Shown: in pieces, positions 38,226 through 48,769 of the stretch | Layout: every line of letters begins with the position of its first letter | How positions within the stretch are numbered: position 1 is the first letter of the stretch | Source: Sandaracinobacteroides hominis | Lineage (GTDB): Bacteria > Pseudomonadota > Alphaproteobacteria > Sphingomonadales > Sphingomonadaceae | DNA length: 64,000 nt | Reading direction: 5' to 3' | Assembly: GCF_016464365.1 (NCBI RefSeq) | Contig: NZ_JADCUC010000002.1 | Coordinates: forward strand, 124,001 to 188,000 | Translations under genes and position numbers: made by a program | Notes under the pieces: generated by a model | What the model was told of the DNA's origin: nothing | Databases searched by the model: none | Seen by the model: the letters and a program-made list of their open reading frames with translations, nothing else

Positions 38226-39539
38226 TCAGGCCCATTTCACCCTTACCGGCAGGGTTTTCAGGCCGTTGACGAAATTGCCGACCGACAGTTTCGGTTCGCC
38301 GGCCACTTCCAGCGAGGCGATCTGCGGCAGCAGTTCCTCGAACAGGATCTTCAGTTCCAGTCGGGCGAGGTGCATGCCGAGGCAGAGGTGGACGCCGTGG
38401 CCGAAGGAGACGTGCGGGTTGGGGTTGCGGTCGGCGATGAACTCGTTGGGGTTTTCGAACACCAGCTCGTCGCGGTTGCCCGACAGGTAGAACAGGCAGA
38501 GGCCGTCGCCCTTGCGGATCTGTTTGCCGCCCAGTTCGGTGTCTTCGGTGGCGGTGCGCATGAAATGCTTGACTGGCGTGGTCCAGCGGATGGCTTCCTC
38601 CACGAACAGCGGGATCAGCGACGGGTCTGCCTGCAGCTTTGCCAGTTCCGCCGGGCGGCGGGCGAGTTCCAGGAAGCCGCCGGCGGCCGAACTGCTGGTG
38701 GTGTCGTGGCCCGCCGTGGCGGTGATGACATAATAGCTGAGCGCTTCCCGCTCGGGGATGGGCTGGCCGTCGATCAGGCCGTTGGCGATGACGGTTGCCA
38801 CATCGTCGCGCGGGTTGGCGCGGCGATCGGCAATCACCTTGCCGAAATACTGGAAGAAGGTCTGCGCCAGCGCCAGCAGGTCTACCTGCGGGTCGCCGGA
38901 GCTGCCCCAGAGGTTGTTGCCCGCGGTGATGCGCTGCGAGCGGGCGATGACGTCGGGATCGAGGGCGCCGAAGGTTTCCTGCGTCAGCTTCAGCATCAGC
39001 GGCTCGTCCTCGCGCGGGACACCGAGGATCTCCATGATGACGCGCAGCGGGTAGAAGAGGGCGACTTCGTTGACGAAGTCCATCGTCTCGCCCTTGTTGC
39101 GCATCATGTCGATATGTTCGCGGGCGATTTCGCGGACCTTGGGCTCCAGATTCTTCTTCACCGTGCCCGGCTGGAACCAGCTGTGGGTGATCTGGCGGAG
39201 CTTGCGGTGATCCGGATCGTCGAGATCGACAAGCGTGCGGAACAGGTGGCTGTCGCCCGTCATCGAGCGGACCCAGTTTTCGCCCTCTATGGGCGAGAGA
39301 TAGGTGCGCTCGCGGTTGATGAAGAGGGTGTTGGACTTTGAAACCGCGGTGATCTCCGCGTGGCTGGTGATGGCCCAGAAGGGACGGTAGCCCTTGGGTT
39401 CGGTCCAGTGCACGGGATCGGTGGCGCGCAGCGTGGCATAGTCTGCCAGCAACGTGCCCGGCTCTGTGTAGACGTGCGGATTGACGATGCGGTCGTCGAG
39501 CGTGTCGGTGGACCAGCCCGGAAATGTTTCTGCGTTCAT
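38226..39539 (-). CDS. Cytochrome P450
   Basis: A 437-residue soluble bacterial P450. The heme-binding loop is FGHGVHLCLGMHLAR with the thiolate ligand Cys386, the I-helix oxygen-activation motif is AGHDTTS near residue 275, and the K-helix E-x-x-R is EEAIRW. No membrane anchor is present, so it needs separate ferredoxin and reductase, which are not adjacent. It resembles the proteobacterial P450s that hydroxylate terpenes, steroids or aromatics; I would not choose a CYP family by eye. It is followed by a thioesterase gene on the same strand. Confidence 0.93.
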   Translation of the reverse strand: MNAETFPGWSTDTLDDRIVNPHVYTEPGTLLADYATLRATDPVHWTEPKGYRPFWAITSHAEITAVSKSNTLFINRERTYLSPIEGENWVRSMTGDSHLFRTLVDLDDPDHRKLRQITHSWFQPGTVKKNLEPKVREIAREHIDMMRNKGETMDFVNEVALFYPLRVIMEILGVPREDEPLMLKLTQETFGALDPDVIARSQRITAGNNLWGSSGDPQVDLLALAQTFFQYFGKVIADRRANPRDDVATVIANGLIDGQPIPEREALSYYVITATAGHDTTSSSAAGGFLELARRPAELAKLQADPSLIPLFVEEAIRWTTPVKHFMRTATEDTELGGKQIRKGDGLCLFYLSGNRDELVFENPNEFIADRNPNPHVSFGHGVHLCLGMHLARLELKILFEELLPQIASLEVAGEPKLSVGNFVNGLKTLPVRVKWA

Positions 39540-39604
39540 ATTCTAGCCTCCAAAGCGTTGGGCGTACTTTGGCAACGCCCGACGTCCCGGCCAAGCTGTC
39601 AGTA

Positions 39605-40492
39605 TCAGGCGGCTGGGGAGGTGGGCGTGGCAACGGTGGCGCGGCGGGCCTGCCAGATGCAGGCGGCTGCGATGACGGCGGCGCCGGCCCATGTGCGCAT
39701 CGCGACCGGCTCGGCGAAGAACAGCCAGCCAAAGAGCGCGGCCCAGACCAGCGCGGTATATTCGAACGGGGCCAGCAGCTGCGCTTCGGCGCGGGCATAG
39801 GCGCGGGCGATGAACTGGAGCGCAATGGCACCGAACAGCCCGGCCAGCAGAACCCAGAGCCAGTCCTGTCCGCGCGGCAGGATCTGGCCGACAGGCACGA
39901 AGGCGAAGAGGAACGGCAGCAGCACCAGCATCGGGATGGCGGCGCCCAGCAGGCTGACGACGGCGGGACCGTCCCTGTAGGCGCGCATCCGCATCAGCAC
40001 GACGGAAAGCGCATAGGTAGCGGCCGACACCAGCACGGCGGCGACGCCGACCAGCTGCGAGGAAGTCCAGGCCTCTGCATCGAAGCCGACGGCGATGATG
40101 ACGCCGACGAAGCCGGCGGCGCCTGCCAGCAGGCTTCCACCCTGCATGCGTTCGCCCAGGAGCAGGCTGGCGAGCGGCGGCACCAGCAGCGGCGCGATGA
40201 AGGCGATGGTGACCGCCTGCGCCAGCGGCATCTGCCCCAGCGACCAGAAGAAGAGGAAGGCAGAGCCGGCGATGACGCAGCCGCGCAGGGCGTGAACGGG
40301 CAGCATTTCACGGGTGATGCGGGGGCGGCCGGCCTGCACCCAGAATCCCAGCGTGAAGAGAATCGCCATCACATAGCGCCAGAAGGTCGCCATCAGCGCC
40401 GGGTTGCCCAGCACCAGATGCTTCATCACGGCGTCCATCGCGCAGAAGACGGCGATGCCGATGGCATAGAGCAGGAACGGTCCGGCGCGCAT
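39605..40492 (-). CDS. DMT-superfamily (EamA) transporter
   Basis: A 295-residue membrane protein with ten predicted helices arranged as two EamA repeats. It starts directly with a membrane helix (FLLYAIGIAVFCAMDAVMKHLV), where the DAVMKHL stretch is typical of drug/metabolite transporters, and the second repeat includes ARAYARAEAQLLAPFEYTALVWA. Members export amino acids, purines or small drugs. The P450 gene start lies 65 bases downstream of its stop on the same strand. Substrate unknown. Confidence 0.85.
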   Translation of the reverse strand: MRAGPFLLYAIGIAVFCAMDAVMKHLVLGNPALMATFWRYVMAILFTLGFWVQAGRPRITREMLPVHALRGCVIAGSAFLFFWSLGQMPLAQAVTIAFIAPLLVPPLASLLLGERMQGGSLLAGAAGFVGVIIAVGFDAEAWTSSQLVGVAAVLVSAATYALSVVLMRMRAYRDGPAVVSLLGAAIPMLVLLPFLFAFVPVGQILPRGQDWLWVLLAGLFGAIALQFIARAYARAEAQLLAPFEYTALVWAALFGWLFFAEPVAMRTWAGAAVIAAACIWQARRATVATPTSPAA

Positions 40493-40613
40493 GTCGCGGT
40501 GAATGGGAAGTTATTGAAGTGATTGCAACCGTTTCATCTTGCGGGCATGATTCGGTGATCAACCGGCAAGATAGCCGACCAAAAAAGCCCAAAGTGGGAA
40601 GAGGGGACTTCGC

Positions 40614-41201
40614 ATGGCGAAAATTCTGGCAAACCTGAACTATGCGCTGCTGCTGGGCGTCATTCTGCTGCTGGTGGTGGCCTTTGGCTTCCACGCAGAG
40701 GCGCTGCAGACGGGGGTGCATTACGCCAATGGCATCTTCCGCTTCCTGCATGTGCTGTGCGGCATCATGTGGATCGGGCTGCTCTACTACTTCAACTTCG
40801 TGCAGATCCCGACCATGCCGAAGGTTCCGGCCGAGCTGAAGCCGGCGGTTTCGAAGTTTATCGCGCCCGAAGCGCTTTTCTGGTTCCGCTGGGCTGCGGC
40901 CTTCACCGTGCTGACGGGGCTGATCGTGGCGATGCTGTCGGGCTATCTGATCGAGGCGCTGACGTTGCAGCCGGGGGGCCGGGTGATCGGGCTGGGCATG
41001 TGGCTGGCGCTGATCATGGCCTTCAACGTGTGGTTCGTGATCTGGCCGAACCAGAAGAAGGCGCTGGGGATCGTGGAGGTGGATGCCGACACCAAGGCGA
41101 AGGCAGCGACGACGGCGATGCTGTTCAGCAGGACCAACACGGTGCTGAGCCTGCCGATGCTCTATTGCATGGTGACGCAGGGGTGGCTTGGGGGGGTGTA
41201 G
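40614..41201 (+). CDS. Urate hydroxylase PuuD-like membrane protein
   Basis: A 195-residue integral membrane protein with five or six helices. FRFLHVLCGIMWIGLLYYFNFVQ has the His and Trp pattern of the N-terminal membrane part of PuuD, and ALFWFRWAAAFTVLTGL and GLGMWLALIMAFNVWFVIWPNQKK follow. PuuD proper is a longer urate hydroxylase with a C-terminal cytochrome c domain; that domain is absent here, so urate oxidation is not assured. GGGAAGAGGGGA precedes the ATG. Conserved His residues suggest heme b binding. Stand-alone proteins of this kind are common in sphingomonads and their role is unclear. Confidence 0.75.
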   Translation: MAKILANLNYALLLGVILLLVVAFGFHAEALQTGVHYANGIFRFLHVLCGIMWIGLLYYFNFVQIPTMPKVPAELKPAVSKFIAPEALFWFRWAAAFTVLTGLIVAMLSGYLIEALTLQPGGRVIGLGMWLALIMAFNVWFVIWPNQKKALGIVEVDADTKAKAATTAMLFSRTNTVLSLPMLYCMVTQGWLGGV

Positions 41202-41248
41202 CGGCCGACGTTTTTGGCGTAGCCGAACACGCGAGTCCGCGAAACCCC

Positions 41249-41365
41249 GGCCGGCGGGGCGGCGGGAAAAACCCGCCGAACCCGTCCGACGAGCGGGCTT
41301 TGCCCGCAATCTCGCTTTCTGACTGCTCCAAACGGACTCGGCGGCTTTGCCGCCGGCCGTGCCTC
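41249..41365. repeat. Three-hairpin interspersed repeat, copy A
   Basis: Order: GGCCGGC (41249-41255); hairpin 1 (41260-41266/41272-41278); GTCCGACGA (41284-41292); hairpin 2 (41293-41298/41302-41307, loop TTT); CTTTCT (41315-41320); CGGACTCG (41333-41340); hairpin 3 (41340-41345/41349-41354, loop TTT); GGCCGTGCCT. It starts about 50 bases after the PuuD-like gene, before leftward genes. See copies B and C. Confidence 0.8.
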
Positions 41366-41589
41366 TCCACACCGGCCTGTTGGAGATTTACCTGGGCAAA
41401 CTTCACAAACTTCACACTGACTCCTGCGCATATGCGCTGGCGCCTGCGAGCGCGCGCGTAGCGAAGAGGACTTGTGTAGGACAGGGGAAAATGCGGGTTG
41501 GTTTGATGCCTGCATTTGGATGTGGTGGCATAAATCGGGGTATGTAGGACAGGCTGATGTTACGGCTGCTTGCGCCACAATAGCGGAAG
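41366..41589. other. Gap with short direct repeats, no supported gene
   Basis: Less GC-rich than its surroundings. TGTAGGACAGG occurs twice in the same orientation (41475-41485 and 41543-41553). Short ORFs here on both strands show no coding character and no known motif. Confidence 0.5.
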
Positions 41590-41781
41590 TTACCGGTCAT
41601 CCGGAGAGGGCAGCGGGATAAGCACCTGTGACACGGTCGACGCGCAATCGTTCAACCGCTCATAGCTGACGTCATGGAAAACCAGCTTGACCTTGAAGCG
41701 ATCTGTTTCAACGGTTGCTGAAAACATAAGTCGCTGCAGTCGATCTGACCATGCAGCAGCGGCGGGATCATCTTCAATCAC
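41590..41781 (-). CDS. Hypothetical small protein, possibly a C-terminal fragment
   Basis: A 63-residue ORF with a GTG start, reading IEDDPAAAAWSDRLQRLMFS then ATVETDRFKVKLVFHDVSYE and ending PLPSPDDR. The amino-acid pattern looks like a real alpha/beta protein. The frame stays open upstream (ARFAQLRKQSGPYPGFEV) without an ATG until it enters a CCCCGGA-type hairpin repeat, so the gene may have lost its 5' end. I do not recognise the family. Confidence 0.35.
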   Translation of the reverse strand: MIEDDPAAAAWSDRLQRLMFSATVETDRFKVKLVFHDVSYERLNDCASTVSQVLIPLPSPDDR

Positions 41782-41859
41782 CTCAAAGCCCGGATAAGGC
41801 CCGGATTGCTTCCTAAGTTGAGCAAACCGCGCGGAGGTTTGTGTGCGCGCCGCAATGGG

Positions 41860-41878
41860 CCCCGGATCAAGTCCGGGG
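41860..41878. repeat. CCCCGGA/TCCGGGG hairpin repeat
   Basis: A seven-base perfect stem with loop TCAAG inside the phrase GGCCCCGGATCAAGTCCGGG, a short palindromic unit I know from many alphaproteobacterial intergenic regions. It lies between the LytT-type gene stop and the small hypothetical ORF. Confidence 0.65.
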
Positions 41879-41913
41879 CGACATATATATCGGTAAGGGC
41901 GACTTGGCGTTGG

Positions 41914-42704
41914 CTAAAGAAACCGAGCCACCACATCGCGATAAGAGCGCGACACCTTCACCGTCGCCCCAGACGCCAGCGTTAGGAAGCATTCCCCATT
42001 CGTATGCGGCTTCACCTGCCTGACATTGTCCAGGTTGACGATGGTGGAGCGGTGCACGCGCTGGAACTTGCGCGGGTCCAGCCGGCGCTCCAGGTCCTTC
42101 ATCGTTTCGCGCAGGATCAGTGTCTGGTCGGCGGTGGTGAGGCACATATAGTCGCCGGCGGCGTCGATCTTCTCGATGGTGTCGACATCGACGCGGAAGA
42201 TCTGGCCCTGATCCTTGACGTTGATGATGCGCTCGAAGCGATCCGAGGCAGGCTCGCTGGCGGGTTGCAGGGTGGAGACCGATTCCGGGTCCATCTCGGC
42301 GAGCTTGGCGGCGAGGCGCTCGGCCTCTTCGCTCATGCGCTTCTCCTGCAGACGCAGGCGGACGCGCTCGATCGTCTGGGCGAGGCGCTCGGATTCGACC
42401 GGCTTCATCAGATAGTCGACGGCCTGCGCTTCGAAGGCGCGGATGGCGTGATCGGAATAGGCGGTGACGAAGACGAACAGCGGCGGCGTAATGTCGGCGA
42501 GCGCCGAGACGACCGAGAAGCCGTCGAACCCGGGCATCTGCACGTCGAGGAAGACGAGGTCGGGTTTTTCGGTGCGGATGGCACGGATGGCTTCGCGGCC
42601 GTTCATCGCGCGGCCGACGATTTCGATATCGCTGAACGGCTGCAGCCGGAGTTCGAGTCCCTGGACGGCCAGATGCTCGTCATCGACAAGCAGGGTGCGG
42701 ATAT

Positions 42705-42708
<4 letters not shown>
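41914..42708 (-). CDS. LytT/AlgR-type response regulator (receiver + LytTR domain)
   Basis: A 264-residue response regulator. The receiver has LLVDDEHLA, phospho-acceptor Asp55 in VFLDVQMPG, and KPVE at the last conserved Lys. A short coiled coil (about residues 120-145) links to a C-terminal LytTR DNA-binding domain (FERIINVKDQGQIF, VHRSTIVNLDNVRQVKP, VSRSYRDVV). LytTR regulators bind direct repeats and often control surface polymers or virulence traits. Its ATG overlaps the kinase stop by four bases (42705-42708), so the two are translationally coupled. Confidence 0.92.
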
Positions 42709-43871
<1,163 letters not shown>

Positions 43872-43882
43872 CAATCCGAAAT

Positions 43883-44911
43883 CTAAGCGCTTTCGGCGCC
43901 CATTCCAAGCCGGACGATTGCCTGCCAGCCTGCGGGCTCTCCGGGGCCGCCTGCGGTCTTGATCGCGCGCTCGCCTTCCAGCATCGCCGCCTGTGCGGCA
44001 CGGATGCGGCGCATGGGCCAGTCGGATAGGGCGGCGGCGAAGGCATCGGCCTCTTTCCAGAACACCGGCGGGCGCAGGCCCTTTACCGCTGCCTGCGGCG
44101 ATGCGCCGCCATCGACGGCGCTGCGGGCATCGGCAAGCTGCATCAGCTTGCGGGAGAGGGCGCGGAGTGCGGGGATGGAGCTGGTGCCGTTGAGCAGGCG
44201 GAGCTGGCGCTCGGCGGCGCGGCGGTCTCCGGTGACGACCGCAAAGACGAGGGCGTTCATGTCTTCCTCGGCGCTGTCGGCGCCGAGCAGGGCGAGGTGG
44301 GTGCGATCGAGCGTCTTCGGCTTCGCGGGTGTCGCGCCCAAGTAGATGGCGAACTTTTCCAGCTCTGCCGAGAGGATGCGCGGATCGTTGTCGGAGAGGG
44401 CGATCAGGCGCTGGGCGGCGGCGGGTTCGATGCGCAGGCCCTGTTCGCGGGCGCGGTCGGCCAGCATCGCCCCCATGGAGCGGGCGTCGGGTTCGTAGGA
44501 AAGGACGGCGAGGGCGAGGGGGGATTGATCGGCGAGGGCGCGCAGGCTGCTGGTCCTGGAGAGGTCTCCGGCGACGATCACCACGGGGTTTCCGGCGGCG
44601 GCGGATTCCAGCAGCAGCTTGACGGCCGGGGTGGCGAAATCGGTTGCGCCCTCGACGCGGATGACGCGGCGGCCGCCGAACATGGAGACCGAGGCGGCTT
44701 CGTCGGCAAGCTTGCCGGGGTCGGAGCGCAGTTCCTCGTTGGAGAATTGCGTGACCGCCATCGGATCGGCGGGGTCTGCGAGCGCTTTCAAGGCTTCGCG
44801 GGCGAGCTCGGCACTCTCGCCTTCGCCCTTGCCGTGGAACAGCAGCAGGCGATGGGAGCCGTCCCAGCGGGCGAGCGCGCGCTGGATATCGGCGCGCTTT
44901 ACGGCTGTCAT
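43883..44911 (-). CDS. holA: DNA polymerase III subunit delta
   Basis: A 342-residue clamp-loader subunit that opens the beta clamp. The N-terminal domain lacks a working P-loop, as expected (LLLFHGKGEGESAELA in its place), followed by SMFGGRRVIRVEG, NPVVIVAGDLSRTSSLR, the helical middle domain NDPRILSAELEKFAIYLG and the collar domain with ALRALSRKLMQL. The ATG overlaps the lptE stop by four bases. It is the last gene of the DUF3576-leuS-lptE-holA operon. Confidence 0.92.
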   Translation of the reverse strand: MTAVKRADIQRALARWDGSHRLLLFHGKGEGESAELAREALKALADPADPMAVTQFSNEELRSDPGKLADEAASVSMFGGRRVIRVEGATDFATPAVKLLLESAAAGNPVVIVAGDLSRTSSLRALADQSPLALAVLSYEPDARSMGAMLADRAREQGLRIEPAAAQRLIALSDNDPRILSAELEKFAIYLGATPAKPKTLDRTHLALLGADSAEEDMNALVFAVVTGDRRAAERQLRLLNGTSSIPALRALSRKLMQLADARSAVDGGASPQAAVKGLRPPVFWKEADAFAAALSDWPMRRIRAAQAAMLEGERAIKTAGGPGEPAGWQAIVRLGMGAESA

Positions 44912-45390
44912 CTGGTGGCCGTACTGCCCATGAGCGCGAGGCGGGCCACGATCTGGTCGGCTATGTCGCGCGAGAGGCGCTCGACCGCGGTGGCTTCGGC
45001 GGCGACGACTGCATATTCGGAGGAGACGACATCGATGCCGGCATCGGCGACGGCGGTGGTATCCAGCAGCACCTTATCGGTGCCGATTTCGACCAGGCGA
45101 TAGCGGGCGCGCAAGGTGCGGCGTTCGCGGATGATCGAGTTGTCGCCGCGGACGCCGAAGCCGATGATGTCGTCATCCAGGACGACGTCCAGCCGATAGC
45201 GCGCGACTTCGGAGGCGGGCATGCGTTGCAGCAGCCGGTCGCGGACCAGGAATCCGGTCTTTTCCGGGATCGGCGAGACTTCGATGGCGCCGAGCGTCGT
45301 CTGAGCGCCGCCGGTATTGCCGCCGGAATAGACCGGCTGCAGGCTGCAGGCCGCCAGAAGCAACAGCAGGAAGGGGGCGAGGATCCTCAC
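44908..45390 (-). CDS. lptE: LPS-assembly lipoprotein LptE
   Basis: A 160-residue outer-membrane lipoprotein that plugs the LptD barrel and helps insert lipopolysaccharide. The signal [15 protein letters not shown] has the lipobox LLAAC, followed by SLQPVYSGG, a typical LptE beginning. The later [36 protein letters not shown] and [17 protein letters not shown] stretches match the alphaproteobacterial family (formerly RlpB). Placement between leuS and holA with four-base overlaps on both sides is the conserved arrangement. lptD is not in the window. Confidence 0.92.
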   Translation of the reverse strand: MRILAPFLLLLLAACSLQPVYSGGNTGGAQTTLGAIEVSPIPEKTGFLVRDRLLQRMPASEVARYRLDVVLDDDIIGFGVRGDNSIIRERRTLRARYRLVEIGTDKVLLDTTAVADAGIDVVSSEYAVVAAEATAVERLSRDIADQIVARLALMGSTATR

Positions 45391-47921
45391 AGGACGATGT
45401 TCACCAGCCGGTCGGGCACGACGATCACCTTCTTCGGCGTCGCGCCATCTACCAGCGCTGCGATCTTCGGCAGCGCCATGACCATGGTTTCCGTCTCGGC
45501 GCGGTCGAGGCCCTTGGCCAGCAGCACGGTTTCACGCAGCTTGCCATTTACCTGCACGGCGTAGGTGACCTCCGCGTCGACGAGCAGGGCCGGATCGGCG
45601 ACGGGCCAGGGCGCGTCGGCGATGAGGGTGGTTTCGCCGAGCAGCGCCCAGGCTTCTTCGGCGATGTGCGGCACCATCGGCGCGACGAGCCGCAGCAGGG
45701 TCTTCGCGGCATCGGCGCGGGCAGCGGAGGGCGCGGCCTTTTCGATGGCGTTGGCGAGTTCATAGGCGCGGGCGACGGCCTTGTTGAACTGCAGCTTGTC
45801 GAGATCCTGGGTGATGCCGTCGATCGTCTTGTGCAGCTGGCGCGTGAGAGATTCATCGGCGCCTTGCGCGCTGTCGCGGGCCAGCAGGGCGATGCGCCAC
45901 AGGCGGTTCACGAAGCGGTGCGCGCCCTCGATGCCGGCAAGCGACCAGGCGAGGTCGCGCTCGGGCGGGCTGTCGGAGAGCATGAACCAGCGCACCGCGT
46001 CGGCGCCATAGCGATCGAGGATGGCGTCGGGATCGACGACATTCTTCTTCGACTTCGACATCTTTTCCGTGCGGCCGATTTCTACGGACAAGCCCGTGGC
46101 GACTTCGATGGCGGTGTCGCCGCGCTTTTCGATTGCCGTCGGCTCCAGCCATTGGCCCTCGGAGCCCTTGTAGGTCTCGTGCGTGACCATGCCTTGCGTG
46201 AACAGGCCGCGGAACGGTTCCTTGACGTCGATCTTGCCGATGCTGGCCAGCGCGCGGGTGAAGAAGCGGCTGTAGAGCAGGTGCAGGATCGCATGTTCGA
46301 TGCCGCCGATATATTGCGCGACCGGCAGCCAGCTTTCGGCCTCGGCCTTGTCGAAGGGTTTGTCGGCGGGCTGGCTGGCGAAGCGGATGAAATACCAGCT
46401 GCTGTCGACGAAGGTGTCGAGCGTGTCTGTTTCGCGCCGGGCGGGCTTGCCGCATTTCGGGCAATCGACGTTGCGCCAGGTGGGGTGGCGGTCGAGCGGG
46501 TTGCCGGGGCGATCGAAGGTGACGTCTTCCGGCAGCACGACGGGGAGGTCGGCCTTGGGGACGGGAACCGTGCCGCAATCCTCGCAGTGGATGATCGGGA
46601 TGGGGGTGCCCCAATAACGCTGGCGGGAAATTCCCCAGTCGCGCAGGCGGAACACGGTGGTGCCCTCGCCCCAGCCGCCGGATTCGGCGCGGGCGATGAC
46701 GGCGGCCTTCGCGGCCTCGACCTCCATGCCGTTCAGGAATTCGGAATTGATGAGCTTGCCGGGGCCGGTATAGGCCTCATCGGCGATCGGCACGCTTTCG
46801 TCGCCGGGAAGGGCGACCACCCGCGGCACGGGCAGCGCATATTTGCGGGCGAAGTCGAGGTCGCGCTGATCGTGCGCCGGGCAACCGAAGATGGCGCCGG
46901 TGCCATATTCCATCAGCACAAAATTGGCGATGAAGACGGGCAGGCGGCGGGTTGCATCCAGCGGATGCACAACCGAGAGGCCCGTGTCGAAGCCGAGCTT
47001 TTCGGCGGTTTCGAGCTCGGCGGCTGCCGTGCCGGTGGTGCGGCACTGGTCGATGAAGGCGGCTGCAGCGGGTTGCGCGGCGGCGATGGCCTGCGCCAGC
47101 GGGTGATCCACGGAGACGGCGGCGAAGCTGGCGCCGTACAGCGTGTCGGGGCGAGTGGTGAAGACTTCGAAGCTGGCCGGAGCCGAACCGGGATCTTCCA
47201 CATCGAAGCGGAAGCGCAGGCCCTTCGACTTGCCGATCCAGTTTTCCTGCATCAGACGCACCTTTTCCGGCCACTGGTCCAGCGTGGCGAGATCGGCTGC
47301 CAGTTCCTCGGCAAAGGCGGTGATGCGGAAGAACCATTGGGTCAGCTTGCGGCGTTCGACCAGCGCGCCGGAGCGCCAGCCGCGGCCGTCGATCACCTGC
47401 TCGTTGGCGAGCACGGTGTTGTCGACCGGATCCCAGTTCACATAGGCTTCGCGGCGATCGACCAGCCCGCCTTCCAGCAGGTCGAGGAAGAGCGCCTGTT
47501 CGTGGCCGTAATAGTCGGGCTCGCAGGTGGCGAGTTCGCGCGACCAGTCGATGGCGAGACCAAGGCGCTTCAGCTGCGCACGCATGGCGGCGATGTTGGC
47601 GCGGGTCCAGTCGCCGGGATGCACACCGCGCTCCATGGCGGCGTTCTCGGCGGGCATGCCAAAGGCATCCCAGCCCATCGGGTGCAGCACGGCATGGCCC
47701 TGCATGCGCCGTGCGCGGGCCAGCACGTCGCCCATGGTATAGTTGCGCACATGGCCCATGTGGATGCGCCCTGATGGATAGGGGAACATCTCCAGCACCA
47801 TGGTCTTTGGCTTGTTTGAAGCGCTGTCGGCGCGGAACAGGCCGCCCGTTTCCCAGCGGGCCTGCCATTTCACATCAGCGGCTGCCGAATCGAAGCGGCT
47901 CGCTTCCACGGTGTCTGTCAT
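45387..47921 (-). CDS. leuS: Leucyl-tRNA synthetase
   Basis: An 844-residue class I aminoacyl-tRNA synthetase. The HIGH-type motif is [12 protein letters not shown] near residue 50, the KMSKS motif is at 620-624 ([12 protein letters not shown]), and the editing domain holds the [12 protein letters not shown] segment with the Thr-rich loop and the later Asp ([16 protein letters not shown]). A Cys-x2-Cys zinc-type pair (CEDCG, CPKCG) is present. The ATG lies one base after the DUF3576 stop, and its end overlaps lptE by four bases. Its product charges the leucine tRNA that the leuA leader peptide would sense. Confidence 0.97.
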   Translation of the reverse strand: MTDTVEASRFDSAAADVKWQARWETGGLFRADSASNKPKTMVLEMFPYPSGRIHMGHVRNYTMGDVLARARRMQGHAVLHPMGWDAFGMPAENAAMERGVHPGDWTRANIAAMRAQLKRLGLAIDWSRELATCEPDYYGHEQALFLDLLEGGLVDRREAYVNWDPVDNTVLANEQVIDGRGWRSGALVERRKLTQWFFRITAFAEELAADLATLDQWPEKVRLMQENWIGKSKGLRFRFDVEDPGSAPASFEVFTTRPDTLYGASFAAVSVDHPLAQAIAAAQPAAAAFIDQCRTTGTAAAELETAEKLGFDTGLSVVHPLDATRRLPVFIANFVLMEYGTGAIFGCPAHDQRDLDFARKYALPVPRVVALPGDESVPIADEAYTGPGKLINSEFLNGMEVEAAKAAVIARAESGGWGEGTTVFRLRDWGISRQRYWGTPIPIIHCEDCGTVPVPKADLPVVLPEDVTFDRPGNPLDRHPTWRNVDCPKCGKPARRETDTLDTFVDSSWYFIRFASQPADKPFDKAEAESWLPVAQYIGGIEHAILHLLYSRFFTRALASIGKIDVKEPFRGLFTQGMVTHETYKGSEGQWLEPTAIEKRGDTAIEVATGLSVEIGRTEKMSKSKKNVVDPDAILDRYGADAVRWFMLSDSPPERDLAWSLAGIEGAHRFVNRLWRIALLARDSAQGADESLTRQLHKTIDGITQDLDKLQFNKAVARAYELANAIEKAAPSAARADAAKTLLRLVAPMVPHIAEEAWALLGETTLIADAPWPVADPALLVDAEVTYAVQVNGKLRETVLLAKGLDRAETETMVMALPKIAALVDGATPKKVIVVPDRLVNIVL

Positions 47922-47922
47922 T

Positions 47923-48393
47923 TCAGTTTCGGGCGAGCGAGGCCTGGCGCAGCGTGCGGGCCTTTTCGAGGATGATTTCCTCCAGCCGCTGCACGGTGCC
48001 GGCGCGGACGGGGGCCGCCGCCCACTGGCCGTTGGTCATGACTTCGCGCTGGGCCGAAACCTGCACGGCGTCGGCGCGCAGCGCGCCGTCCAGGATGGCG
48101 ACGGTCACCTTGACGCGCTCACCGGGGACGGCTGCATTCTGATACCAGTCTCCGACGATGACGCCGCCGGCTGAATCGACCTGCGCGAGCGGCATGAACT
48201 GCATCGTCTCCAGGCTGGCGCGCCAGAGGTAGGAATTGACGCCGATGGTCTGCACCGATTGCTGTTCGGCAAGCGCCTTTGGACTGCTTTTCTTGCCGCC
48301 ACAGCCGGCCAGCAGCACGGCGCCCGAAACAAGGGCCAGGGCAAGAGCGGCGCTGAAGGGAGTGCGCGATTGGCTGTTGGATCCGTCGGTCAA
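47923..48393 (-). CDS. DUF3576 lipoprotein
   Basis: A 156-residue predicted lipoprotein. After [20 protein letters not shown], the signal ends SGAVLLAGC with the lipidated Cys. The mature part carries the DUF3576 pattern: [32 protein letters not shown] and [21 protein letters not shown]. This family sits before leuS in many alphaproteobacteria and its role is unknown. I use the TTG at 48391-48393 because GGAG lies at perfect spacing and no ATG is close; the longer frame to 48552 has no ribosome binding site. First gene of the leuS operon. Confidence 0.85.
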   Translation of the reverse strand: MTDGSNSQSRTPFSAALALALVSGAVLLAGCGGKKSSPKALAEQQSVQTIGVNSYLWRASLETMQFMPLAQVDSAGGVIVGDWYQNAAVPGERVKVTVAILDGALRADAVQVSAQREVMTNGQWAAAPVRAGTVQRLEEIILEKARTLRQASLARN

Positions 48394-48769
48394 GCGATGC
48401 TCCGTCTGTGGGCACTGGATATTTGGGCACAAGTGTTTCGGCCGTCTGCCGGCCATATCTCCAGCGGGCGGCCATACAGGGCGGCAGGCGGTCAACGCAA
48501 CTGCTGCTTGCTTTGCGCAATCCGCCACGCGCGATGACCGTCCTGCGGACAAGGCTTGGAGGGGCGCAGCGGAACGGGCGATGAACGAACAGATTGCGAT
48601 TGTCTTGAATTACACAATTCGGCAAAGGCGGATCGGTTAATCCGGGCGCAACGATTTGTGGGTCAAAAGCCACACACGCCGGCAAATGCCGGAAGGGATT
48701 CAAATTCAGGCCTTTTTCCTGCGACAAAGCGTGGGATTCTGGCGTCGGTTGAGCTAACAGTTGGGGGCT
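48394..48769. other. Divergent region between DUF3576-leuS operon and outer-membrane protein gene
   Basis: About 375 bases with no supported gene. A small palindrome GAATT-ACAC-AATTC lies at 48607-48620. Promoters for both directions must be here, but I cannot assign boxes with confidence. Confidence 0.45.

Noticed and set aside
41249-41365. CRISPR-like array
   Set aside because: The hairpins differ in stem sequence, there are no identical 25-40-base repeats with regular spacers, and no cas gene is present.
41412-41600. A 62-residue leftward ORF in the repeat-rich gap
   Set aside because: It spans the TGTAGGACAGG direct repeats, has no clear ribosome binding site and no protein-like pattern.
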